DNA from: Fidelibacterota bacterium
GTDB lineage: Bacteria > Fidelibacterota > Fidelibacteria > Fidelibacterales > Fidelibacteraceae
Length of the DNA stretch: 6,376 bases
Reading direction: 5' to 3'
NCBI GenBank assembly: GCA_030620575.1
Contig: JAUXEL010000098.1
Coordinates: 1 to 6,376 of the forward strand
This document shows, in pieces, positions 1 to 5,971 of the stretch (position 1 is the stretch's first letter; each line of letters begins with the position of its first letter). A model generated the notes under the pieces. The model was not told the DNA's origin and ran no database searches. It saw only the letters and a program-made list of their open reading frames with translations. Made by a program: the position numbers and the translations under genes.

Positions 1-7
1 GTTTTTC

Positions 8-54
8 GACCATCCGGCATGTCCTCTCTACGTTCGAACTCAAGCCGGAAGGTC
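8..54. repeat. Long-loop inverted repeat at left edge
   Basis: GACCATCCGGC (8-18) pairs with GCCGGAAGGTC (44-54): 11 positions with one A·A mismatch, around a 25-nt loop. The loop contains the 8-bp palindrome GTTCGAAC (32-39). No coding frame is convincing here. It may be the 3' structure of a gene lying left of the window, or part of the repeat element that follows; the sequence does not decide. Confidence 0.45.
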
Positions 55-58
55 TTTC

Positions 59-102
59 TTGTCCGGCGTAGTGCCTCGATACTTCGGGGTACGAAGACGG
101 AT
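59..102 (+). repeat. Interspersed repeat, copy A
   Basis: This stretch begins CTTGTCCGGCGTAG and ends CGAAGACGGATC. The same two ends recur at 4917-5014 (same strand, split) and, more degenerate, at 5072-5115 (opposite strand). The centre can fold: CCTCGA pairs with TCGGGG, and alternatively CTTCG with CGAAG. Three related copies bracket the antiporter operon, all outside genes. From memory, similar 'TCCGGCGTAG...CGAAGACGGA' strings litter intergenic DNA of some environmental PVC/FCB-type genomes; this was not checked. Confidence 0.6.
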
Positions 103-137
103 CAACCTTCAACTTTTCAACCTTCAACTTTTCAACT
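102..137. repeat. 15-bp tandem repeat
   Basis: Two consecutive perfect units TCAACCTTCAACTTT (102-116 and 117-131) are followed by a partial third unit (132-137). It directly abuts interspersed repeat copy A, as if the two form one composite element. No coding potential is seen. Confidence 0.8.
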
Positions 138-155
138 CTTTTCCCACTTCTTCCG

Positions 156-184
156 TTTACATTTCACTTTTTTTTCATTACCTT
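156..184 (+). promoter_or_regulatory. Weak candidate promoter of the antiporter operon
   Basis: TTTACA (156-161) is followed after 17 bp by TACCTT (179-184), upstream of the first gene at 205. The -35 is good but the -10 is poor. It is listed only because the operon needs a promoter in this interval and nothing better is visible; transcription could also enter from the left of the window. Confidence 0.2.
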
Positions 185-204
185 CATCCCGGTAAGGTGG
201 TATT

Positions 205-621
205 ATGGAAAACAATATAAAACATTTACATCATCCATTATTTTTGCTCTGGATCAAGTCGCGTTTTTATGTTTTTATTGTGCTGGCTACTGTTTTTTTG
301 TTAACTGCTTTGATTTGGCTTAATAATGCTGCCAATATCCCGGAAAATATTATTTCCGCTGTTCTCAGCTTATGCAATGCTATTATCGCATATATCGTTT
401 CAAAAAAGAAACAGGGGAATAGAGCCTATAAAAAAACGATGAAAACCCTTTATATTTGGACACTTATCCGCTTTTTTACAATGTTGTCAATTATCCTGAT
501 CTTAATTTTGACAAAAGTTGTAGATATTCTGCCTTTTATATTTTCATTCATCGGATTCTATATCATCCATCAGGTAATTGAGATCGGCATGATGCAGCTG
601 GAGGTGAAATCATCCTCATGA
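205..621 (+). CDS. Small four-helix membrane protein, possibly AtpI-like
   Basis: This 138-residue protein is almost entirely hydrophobic, with four predicted membrane segments at about 21-39, 45-66, 83-103 and 107-127. A basic loop between helices 2 and 3 (SKKKQGNRAYKKTMK) would probably face the cytoplasm. Size, four-helix layout and the ending FIFSFIGFYIIHQVIEI recall the poorly conserved ATP synthase protein I (AtpI)-like proteins, but I see no diagnostic motif, so this is a suggestion only. ATG at 205 is preceded by AAGGTGG (194-200) with 4 nt spacing. The stop overlaps the next start as ATGA (618-621), implying translational coupling to the antiporter and hence a likely accessory or assembly role with it. 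No PTS or nucleotide-binding motif is present. Confidence 0.8.
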   Translation: MENNIKHLHHPLFLLWIKSRFYVFIVLATVFLLTALIWLNNAANIPENIISAVLSLCNAIIAYIVSKKKQGNRAYKKTMKTLYIWTLIRFFTMLSIILILILTKVVDILPFIFSFIGFYIIHQVIEIGMMQLEVKSSS

Positions 622-2765
622 AAAAGCGAAATATGTTTATTGCTATCTCTGTTCTTTTACTTCTCCCCCTGCAGGGACATGCAGCCACAGACGAAAATAT
701 GGTACATAAGATGCTGCTGTTGGTATTTCAGCTGGCCGTCATTCTTTTTGCCGCAAAATATATGGGTAAGCTCTTCAAACGTCTTAACCTGCCTGTCGTG
801 ATCGGGGAACTGTTTGCAGGAATTATTATCGGTCCGTATTTATTGGGAAAAATCCCCTTCCCCGGATTTTCTCATGGTCTCTTTGGTGATTTCCTTATGG
901 CACATCCGGAAGCAACCCTTCCGGTCTCCCCCGAATTATACGGATTTTCGATTATTGCGTCTATTCTATTGCTCTTTATGGTGGGTCTTGAAACCGATAT
1001 TGACCTTTTTTTACGTTTTTCATTTCCAAGTATCGTTATTGGCGGAATGGGTGTAATGGTATCTTTCGCGGTCGGTGCCGGAATAGCCAGTCTGTTTATG
1101 GATATCCCCTTTATGCACCCGCAGGCGCTGTTTCTCGGTGTAATCAGCACTGCTACATCTGTAGGCATAACCGCACGTATTTTATCCAACCGAAAGCAAA
1201 TCAGCTCACCCGAGGGAGTCACTATTCTCGGCTCTGCTGTTGTCGATGATGTTTTAGGTATTATTATGCTGGCAATCGTTATAGGTATTTCCCTTGGGCA
1301 GCAAGGTAGTATGGACTGGACATATATCGGGCGTATCTCACTGAAAGCACTGGGTGTATGGCTGGGATTTACTGCGCTTGGACTTTTATTTGCACGCTAC
1401 ATCAGCCGCTATTTAAAAACCTTTAAACAGCAGAGCTCAGTAGGGATTATGTCCTTTGGACTGGCATTACTGTTGGCAGGTATCTTTGAGTCAGCCGGAC
1501 TTGCCATGATCATTGGCGCATATGTTATGGGACTTTCTCTTTCAAAAACCGACTTAAGTTACGTCATCCAGGAAAGCCTGCATAATATTTATGAATTTTT
1601 CGTCCCGATCTTTTTCTGTGTTTCCGGAATGTTTGTGGATTTCCGGATATTTAATAACTGGACTATCGTTATTTTCGGACTGGTATATACATTTTCAGTT
1701 TATTTTGCAAAAATGCTTGGTTGCGGTGTTCCTGCACGCTTTTTTAAATTTAACACCCTTGGTGCGACCCGTATTGGCGTGGGTATGGTTCCCCGCGGCG
1801 AAGTGGCACTGATCATCATCGGTATCGGTCTGTCCTACGGTATTCTCACTGATGAATTGACCGGTGTTGCTATTCTAATGATTTTGATCACCACTACGGT
1901 GGCTCCCGTTCAACTTGATTTCCTTATACGTAAAAAGAAATCCGGAGTAAAAAAGGGCATGATGCTGGATGAAAATATTCAGACCGATTATACTTTCCCC
2001 TCTTTGGAAATTACGGATCTGGTCGCTACAAAGCTGGTTCGCTATTTTCAGGAAGAAGGATTTTTTATTAATTTAATTGAAGGCGAAAATCATATATACC
2101 ATATCCGCCGCCAGGACACTTTCCTGTCTTTTCATTTTTTCGACAAAACCATCTCCTTTTCTACGCAGAAAGATGATATTTCCTATATTAAAAATATTAT
2201 GTATGAAACGCTCCTGGACTTGCATCAGACCATTGAAAAATTGAAATTTCTGGCAAAACCCGAGGAACTGAAAAAGGAACTGAGAAAAGATGCAATTCCA
2301 ACAAAAGGGAAAACACGTTTACCATTGGATAAGATTTTAAATCCGAATTGTATCATTATGCATATTAATGTGAATAAAAAAGAAAATATCATTCGACAAC
2401 TGGTAGATAAATTAGACGAAAATCATCTTTTGATCGACCGCGATAAGACCCTGGAGGCCATTCTGGAGCGTGAAGAAGCTATGAGTACCGGCATGCAGCA
2501 CGGTGTTGCTCTGCCACATGGAAAAACCGACATGGTGAAAAAAATGACCATGGCTATTGGACTGAAAGCGGAAGGCACAGATTTCCAATCGCTGGATGGC
2601 AAGCTTTCCAAAGTATTTATCCTTGTCGTTTCACCTAAAAAAATCGCTGAGCCACATATTCAACTGCTGTCGGAAATTGGGAAAAAACTCTATTCTGAAA
2701 AAGCAGTTAATGCTCTTCTGCAATGTGAAAACGAAAAAGAAGTACGGGATTTCTTTATTAAATAA
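618..2765 (+). CDS. CPA2 cation:proton antiporter with C-terminal PTS IIA domain
   Basis: This 715-residue inner-membrane Na+ or K+/H+ antiporter is fused to a PTS phosphocarrier domain. Residues 1-23 look like a signal peptide (basic start, hydrophobic core, GHAA). Residues 30-437 form the Na_H_Exchanger (PF00999-like) core, with family landmarks GELFAGIIIGP (63-73), LLLFMVGLETD (117-127), the paired acidic ion site VVDD (208-211) and MVPRGEVALII (390-400). The Asp-Asp pair, rather than the Gln-Asp of KefC, suggests an electrogenic transporter. Residues 445-565 are a soluble linker domain I do not recognise. Residues 567-715 match PTS IIA of the fructose/nitrogen (PtsN) type: STGMQHGVALPHGK places the phospho-acceptor at H634, and H680 (AEPHIQLLSEIGK) is the second conserved His. 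GGAGGTG (600-606), 11 nt before the ATG, is a strong ribosome site inside the previous gene. IIA phosphorylation probably gates transport; that is inference. No EI or HPr gene is in the window. Confidence 0.93.
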   Translation: MKKRNMFIAISVLLLLPLQGHAATDENMVHKMLLLVFQLAVILFAAKYMGKLFKRLNLPVVIGELFAGIIIGPYLLGKIPFPGFSHGLFGDFLMAHPEATLPVSPELYGFSIIASILLLFMVGLETDIDLFLRFSFPSIVIGGMGVMVSFAVGAGIASLFMDIPFMHPQALFLGVISTATSVGITARILSNRKQISSPEGVTILGSAVVDDVLGIIMLAIVIGISLGQQGSMDWTYIGRISLKALGVWLGFTALGLLFARYISRYLKTFKQQSSVGIMSFGLALLLAGIFESAGLAMIIGAYVMGLSLSKTDLSYVIQESLHNIYEFFVPIFFCVSGMFVDFRIFNNWTIVIFGLVYTFSVYFAKMLGCGVPARFFKFNTLGATRIGVGMVPRGEVALIIIGIGLSYGILTDELTGVAILMILITTTVAPVQLDFLIRKKKSGVKKGMMLDENIQTDYTFPSLEITDLVATKLVRYFQEEGFFINLIEGENHIYHIRRQDTFLSFHFFDKTISFSTQKDDISYIKNIMYETLLDLHQTIEKLKFLAKPEELKKELRKDAIPTKGKTRLPLDKILNPNCIIMHINVNKKENIIRQLVDKLDENHLLIDRDKTLEAILEREEAMSTGMQHGVALPHGKTDMVKKMTMAIGLKAEGTDFQSLDGKLSKVFILVVSPKKIAEPHIQLLSEIGKKLYSEKAVNALLQCENEKEVRDFFIK

Positions 2766-2777
2766 AGTGAGATAATC

Positions 2778-3590
2778 ATGAAATTAGAACATTACTTTAA
2801 TCTTGAGGCGAAGGCACTGTATACCGACGCCGGAACAAAACCGGATGTGTTGATGGATATTTCCAAAGCCGCAGTTGTAACCGAGACACTCAAAAATATT
2901 GATCCGGAACATTTACACAAAAAATTGATGGAACGCGAAACCATCGGTTCCACAGGGTTCGGAGACGGAATTGCTATTCCCCACTGTACACTGGATAATA
3001 TTGATCGTTTTGTTATCGGTGTACTGATATCAAAAAAGGGTATCGATTTTAAAGCGCGTGACGGCAAGCCGGTTAAATTGTTTATGTATATCATTGCACC
3101 GACAAAACACCGTAATGAACATATCCGTATTCTTTCCGAAATATCAAAGGTGATCAGGATATTTCCCAATGTAACGGCATTGCTTGAGCAACATAGTGTG
3201 AAAACATTTTTCGACACATTCACTCAATTCGGGACTTGGGATATTTCCGGTGAACTACCTCAAAAATACGCACAGGTTACCGTACATATTCAGGATGTAG
3301 GAGCCTTCGATAAAATTCTTGAGCTCTTTAACGAAATAGAAGACAGTAATATTTCCATCCTGGAAGGCAATAATGTGAGCAAATATCTATATGCCTTACC
3401 TCTCTTTTCTCATTTTATGAATGAGCAGGAAAAGGGATTTCACCGCGTAATTATTGCAGTTATCAATACGGTGTATATCAATGAAAGCATTCGCAAGATC
3501 AATAGCATAACCAAAGAACTCAACTGCAGTTCGAAGGTATTGATCACAACACATGCTTTAAGCTACTATAACGGTGGAATCGACATATAG
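2778..3590 (+). CDS. PTS IIA domain fused to a PII-like C-terminal domain
   Basis: This 270-residue protein is soluble, without signal peptide or membrane segment. Residues 1-150 are a PTS IIA (PtsN/fructose-type) domain: GSTGFGDGIAIPHC places the phospho-acceptor at H69, with the second conserved His at H115 (NEHIRILSEI). Cys follows the active His where Gly, Thr or Ala is usual. Residues 164-267 read as a strand-helix-strand, loop, strand-helix-strand unit: QVTVHI, AFDKILELFNEI, SNISILEGNN, a flexible stretch 200-221, HRVIIAVIN, INESIRKINSITKEL, KVLITTHAL. This resembles PII-like small-molecule sensors (GlnB, SbtB, PstA), but is a secondary-structure argument, not a motif match. The gene starts 12 nt after the antiporter stop, with a modest ribosome site GTGAG (2767-2771). 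Placed between two antiporters, it is a plausible cytoplasmic regulator of both. Confidence 0.88.
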   Translation: MKLEHYFNLEAKALYTDAGTKPDVLMDISKAAVVTETLKNIDPEHLHKKLMERETIGSTGFGDGIAIPHCTLDNIDRFVIGVLISKKGIDFKARDGKPVKLFMYIIAPTKHRNEHIRILSEISKVIRIFPNVTALLEQHSVKTFFDTFTQFGTWDISGELPQKYAQVTVHIQDVGAFDKILELFNEIEDSNISILEGNNVSKYLYALPLFSHFMNEQEKGFHRVIIAVINTVYINESIRKINSITKELNCSSKVLITTHALSYYNGGIDI

Positions 3591-3603
3591 AGGACAATCA
3601 TTC

Positions 3604-4857
3604 ATGAAAATACTTTTAGATTCATTACAGCATTTACCGGTTATCCTTATCATTGGTAGCATCATTATTGCTGCATTTTATTTTGGCAAAACGGTGAAAT
3701 ATATTAAACTTCCCTCATTGATCGGATTTATGTTTCTCGGGGTGCTTCTTGGTCCTTCTTTGCTGAATATATTGGGAAAAGTCCAACAGGAACAATTGGG
3801 TTTTATTACCGAAATTGCCCTTGGGTTTGTAGCACTGAGTATCGGACTGGAACTCAAATTTTCTTCATTAAAAAAACTGGGGAACGGTATTGTCTGGGTT
3901 ATTTTTGCGGAATCCTTCGGCGCTTTTATTTTGGTGACAGGAGTGCTGTACCTCTTTACGAAAAATATGCCTCTATCACTTGTTTTTGGCGCCATCGCAC
4001 CGGCAAGCGCACCTGCCGGTACCGTTGCGGTAATACAGGAATATAAGGCAAAGGGGTCGCTTACAAAGGCCTTGTACGCCGTAGTGGGATTTGATGACGG
4101 ACTGGCTATTATTATTTTCGGATTTGCTGCAGCCATTGCCAAAAGTATGCTGCAACAGCAGACCGGAACAGCAGACCTGAATTTCATTGGCATGATGTGG
4201 ACACCGCTGAAAGAGGTTTTATTAAGTATCTCTGTCGGGGCTGTTCTTGCTTTTTTCTTTTCTCTGCTGGCAAAACGTTTAAAAAATGCCGGGGATGTGT
4301 CTATCTTACTGATCGGTATAACATTTATCGCTATCGGATTAAGTACACAACTCCATTTATCTTTGATCCTGACTAATATGGTCATCGGGCTGGTTGTGGT
4401 AAATACACAATCCTATGATCTGATACAAAAAATTCGTGATCGACTGCCGTCTTTTATGCCTTTGCTGTTTCTCCTGTTTTTTACTTTAGCAGGTGCTAAT
4501 TTACATATTGATGCATTGGCATCATTAGGACTTTTTGGACTATTATATATCCTTGCGCGTTCCGCAGGACTAATTTTCGGTTCACGCCTGGGGGCGCTGT
4601 TTGGTCATGTGGACAAAAAGATCAGGAACTGGGTTGGACTCGGGATTCTCTCTCAGGCAGGTGTCGCGATTGGTCTTTCTCTAATTGTAAAACATGAATT
4701 CAGCGGACTGGGGAGAACCCTGGCAAGCGGTCAAACTACCGGGGATGTCATTGCTACCGCTGTGATTACCACTGTCACCGCTACCTGTTTATTCTTTGAG
4801 ATCATCGGTCCTATTCTTACCCGCATAGCATTGAAAAAAGCGGGGGAAATTGAATAA
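3604..4857 (+). CDS. CPA2-type cation:proton antiporter without regulatory tail
   Basis: This 417-residue polytopic membrane protein has about 11-13 hydrophobic segments spanning its whole length. Family landmarks are KLPSLIGFMFLGVLLGP (35-51), LSIGLEL (78-84), APASAPAGTVAVI (132-144, the extended region of the fold) and the acidic ion site GFDDGLA (162-168; D164-D165). Where the first antiporter has PRGEVAL, this one has SQAGVAIGLSL (350-360), so the two belong to different subgroups and are not recent duplicates. It ends at AGEIE just after the last helix, so it lacks any IIA, TrkA-N or USP domain. ATG 3604 is preferred over the upstream GTG at 3574: AGAGGA (3589-3594) lies 9 nt before it, the GTG lies inside the previous gene, and hydrophobicity begins right after the ATG. 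The 13-nt gap to the upstream gene supports an operon. Transported cation is unknown. Confidence 0.92.
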   Translation: MKILLDSLQHLPVILIIGSIIIAAFYFGKTVKYIKLPSLIGFMFLGVLLGPSLLNILGKVQQEQLGFITEIALGFVALSIGLELKFSSLKKLGNGIVWVIFAESFGAFILVTGVLYLFTKNMPLSLVFGAIAPASAPAGTVAVIQEYKAKGSLTKALYAVVGFDDGLAIIIFGFAAAIAKSMLQQQTGTADLNFIGMMWTPLKEVLLSISVGAVLAFFFSLLAKRLKNAGDVSILLIGITFIAIGLSTQLHLSLILTNMVIGLVVVNTQSYDLIQKIRDRLPSFMPLLFLLFFTLAGANLHIDALASLGLFGLLYILARSAGLIFGSRLGALFGHVDKKIRNWVGLGILSQAGVAIGLSLIVKHEFSGLGRTLASGQTTGDVIATAVITTVTATCLFFEIIGPILTRIALKKAGEIE

Positions 4858-4861
4858 GAAG

Positions 4862-4916
4862 TCAGTGGTCAGTAGCCAGAAATCAGTAGCCAGGAGTCAG
4901 TAGCGAGAAGTCAGTA
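4862..4916. repeat. 14-bp tandem repeats
   Basis: TCAGT starts occur at 4862, 4869, 4883, 4897 and 4911, giving a 14-bp period over the last four. The unit is approximately TCAGTAGCCAGAAA. The array starts within 5 nt of the antiporter stop codon and runs directly into interspersed repeat copy B, mirroring the repeat-plus-tandem layout at 59-137. Confidence 0.8.
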
Positions 4917-5014
4917 CTTGTCCGGCGTAGCCATTTGGTTTATAGGGAAGAGTCATTAATATCGTTAAAATATGTGAAACTCACGAACAAATAAACTAAT
5001 AGGGCGAAGACGGA
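4917..5014 (+). repeat. Interspersed repeat, copy B, split by 70 bp
   Basis: CTTGTCCGGCGTAGCC (4917-4932) and GGCGAAGACGGA (5003-5014) are the two ends of the element at 59-102, here separated by an unrelated AT-rich 70 bp (4933-5002). The insert has weak inverted ends (GTTTAT at 4938-4943 against ATAAAC at 4991-4996) and a small internal hairpin (GTGA AAC TCAC, 4974-4984). No target-site duplication is evident, so insertion of a tiny element is possible but unproven. Confidence 0.55.
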
Positions 5015-5071
5015 GGCAGGAGTTGGAAGTTAGAAGTTAAGGAAAATATCACATATCTATGCTTGACTTTT

Positions 5072-5115
5072 GATCCGTCGTCTTTCAGTCTGCGTCAAAG
5101 CTACGGCTGACCAAG
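5072..5115 (-). repeat. Interspersed repeat, copy C, inverted and degenerate
   Basis: Read on the minus strand this begins CTTGGTCAGCCGTAG and ends GACGACGGATC, matching the ends of copy A (CTTG-TCCGGCGTAG ... GAAGACGGATC) at nearly the same total length, with an unrelated centre. Copies B and C therefore form a loose inverted pair downstream of the operon. Confidence 0.5.
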
Positions 5116-5129
5116 CCGATAGTTTTTTT
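5101..5129 (+). terminator. Intrinsic terminator of the antiporter operon
   Basis: CTACGGCT pairs with AGCCGATAG across the loop GACCA: eight base pairs with one bulged A (5119), followed at once by seven T (5123-5129). It lies about 245 bp past the last stop codon, in the correct orientation for the operon, and its stem is made from the end of repeat copy C. Confidence 0.7.
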
Positions 5130-5155
5130 ACAATTATATTTCCAATCATAAGCAC

Positions 5156-5193
5156 AGACAAGGCAGTGCTTCAGACAAGGCAGTGCCTTGTCT
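5156..5193. repeat. 17-bp direct repeat ending in a perfect palindrome
   Basis: AGACAAGGCAGTGCTTC (5156-5172) is followed directly by AGACAAGGCAGTGCCTT (5173-5189); 15 of 17 bases agree. The second copy is the left half of a perfect odd palindrome, AGACAAGGCA-G-TGCCTTGTCT (5173-5193), able to form a 9-bp stem with loop AGT. CTTCTATCTTTTT follows, so it could act as a weak second plus-strand terminator. It resembles REP-type short palindromes. Confidence 0.65.
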
Positions 5194-5225
5194 CTTCTAT
5201 CTTTTTACTGCTTGCTTCTTTTTCC

Positions 5226-5301
5226 CTAAAGCACAAAAGCCTGCTGAGAGGCAAGCTTTTGCAATGAGAGAGAGAGATTTTTTATAAAATTACAGGCCGC
5301 C
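5226..5301 (-). repeat. Conserved 3' cassette of the paralogues, copy 1
   Basis: This 76-bp segment recurs at 6186-6261, exactly 960 bp away, with 4 differences (5241, 5250, 5278, 5296). Read on the minus strand it covers the last codons (GGL, stop), an AT-rich 3' UTR, a (TC)6 tract and the hairpin. Similarity drops quickly on both sides, inside the coding region and past the hairpin. Confidence 0.9.
5234..5261 (-). terminator. Hairpin terminator after the secreted protein gene
   Basis: CAAAAGCCTGCT and GGCAAGCTTTTG form a 12-position stem with loop GAGA. Two positions are imperfect compared with the 6194-6221 copy: on the minus-strand transcript one is G·U and one A·C. The stem ends in A-run and T-run arms, the layout of bidirectional intrinsic terminators, so it could also stop read-through from the plus strand. 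Confidence 0.65.
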
Positions 5302-5913
5302 CTCGAAAAATATCTTAATATCCAGAATGGGGGTGTAAGGCGTTACCTTAAGACTGGCAGTACCTGCTGTTGCACCGTAATAAATATAATAATTACCGTT
5401 AATGCGCGCAGGTAATGTTGTTACTGTTTGATTTGTATAATCCGCGTTATTAATAATAAGAATATTATCAACATTGGCCGATACAATGGAATCAACTTTA
5501 GCATCTGTTACATAGAAATTGCTGCCGGAACCGCTTTGGGTAAAGGGGAGACTGATCGTAGTATTCGTCTGTGTTGTCCAGTCATTTGTACCATTCAATG
5601 TAAATGTTCCAGCGCTTTTCTTACCAATATAAACAATATAATATCTGTCATCTCCAGATGCCGTTACCGCGCTGTTACTGCTGCTTTTATAATCTGTCCC
5701 GTTGATGGTGAAAGTAGTTATATCTCTATTACCACCGGCCGAAACAGTAAGTCCGGTACCCATGACAACAAAACGATATGTTCCTATACCACTCTGGGTT
5801 AAGGACATCAGTTTTTCGGTATAATCATCGCCATTATAATTAATAACGGCAAATACTAAACCAAACATTGATAATAATATTGCGATAAGCCGGGTTATGG
5901 TTTTATGTTTCAT
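5290..5913 (-). CDS. Secreted or anchored beta-repeat protein with FFEGGL tail
   Basis: I do not recognise a named family. The 207-residue product starts MKHKTITRLIAILLSMFGLV, a signal peptide or N-terminal anchor, so it should act outside the cytoplasmic membrane. The rest is rich in T, S, N, G and Y and beta-like, with degenerate repeats: TQSGIGTYRFVV (39-50) parallels TQSGSGSNFYV (125-135); FTINGTDY (68-75), FTLNGTNDW (104-112) and LIINNADY (152-159) correspond; YYIVYIGKKSAGTFTL (91-106) matches YYIYYGATAGTASLKV (175-190). The end ILDIKIFFEGGL is shared with the next gene. ATG 5913 is preferred over TTG 5937 because the signal peptide begins there. GAGAGAGG upstream has a long 14-nt spacing. 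A strong promoter lies at 5972-6000 and a hairpin terminator at 5234-5261. Surface, adhesin-like or envelope roles are possible but unproven. Confidence 0.8.
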   Translation of the reverse strand: MKHKTITRLIAILLSMFGLVFAVINYNGDDYTEKLMSLTQSGIGTYRFVVMGTGLTVSAGGNRDITTFTINGTDYKSSSNSAVTASGDDRYYIVYIGKKSAGTFTLNGTNDWTTQTNTTISLPFTQSGSGSNFYVTDAKVDSIVSANVDNILIINNADYTNQTVTTLPARINGNYYIYYGATAGTASLKVTPYTPILDIKIFFEGGL

Positions 5914-5914
5914 T

Positions 5915-5947
5915 TTATTTTCTTGTTCCTCTCTCAAAATATCTCAT
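5915..5947 (-). promoter_or_regulatory. Possible leader peptide ORF
   Basis: Inside the leader of the secreted protein gene, ATG (5947-5945) opens a 10-codon frame MRYFERGTRK whose stop ends one base before the main ATG. GAGAGAG precedes it by 4 nt, a better spacing than the main start has. It may be chance, or a coupling or attenuation device. Confidence 0.25.
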
Positions 5948-5971
5948 ATTTCTCTCTCAAAACGTCCAAGT

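Larger units (their letters stand above)
4858..5289. other. Repeat-rich spacer between convergent gene blocks
   Basis: No gene is supported in these 432 bp. The only notable plus-strand frame (5070-5267) lacks a ribosome site and is a translation of the repeats. Contents in order are 14-bp tandem repeats, the split interspersed repeat, a (G/T)AGAAGTTA-rich stretch at 5021-5041 resembling the other simple repeats, the inverted repeat copy with the operon terminator, a palindrome pair, and the terminator of the minus-strand gene. Confidence 0.75.

Noticed and set aside
20..60. tRNA 3' half, because of GTTCGAACTC
   Set aside because: No matching acceptor or anticodon arms can be built around it.
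872..1222. Minus-strand frames opposite the antiporter and IIA genes (also 2423-2611, 2792-3223, 3678-4385)
   Set aside because: They are shadows of genes with clear family motifs on the plus strand.
3574..3603. Upstream GTG start adding 10 residues to the second antiporter
   Set aside because: It would overlap the preceding gene, and AGAGGA is correctly placed for ATG 3604 instead.
4862..4916. CRISPR array
   Set aside because: The 14-bp period leaves no room for spacers; it is a simple tandem repeat.
5070..5267. Plus-strand 65-codon frame
   Set aside because: No ribosome site, and it spans the inverted repeat, the terminator, the palindrome and the hairpin of the opposite gene; it is a translation of repeats.
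5226..5301. Integron attC site at the end of a gene cassette
   Set aside because: The repeated 3' cassette layout suggested it, but no RYYYAAC/GTTRRRY core pair flanks the hairpin, and no integrase is in view.
5914..5937. TTG start adding MREEQENK to the secreted protein
   Set aside because: It would put an acidic stretch before the signal peptide and consume the GAGAGAGG ribosome site.
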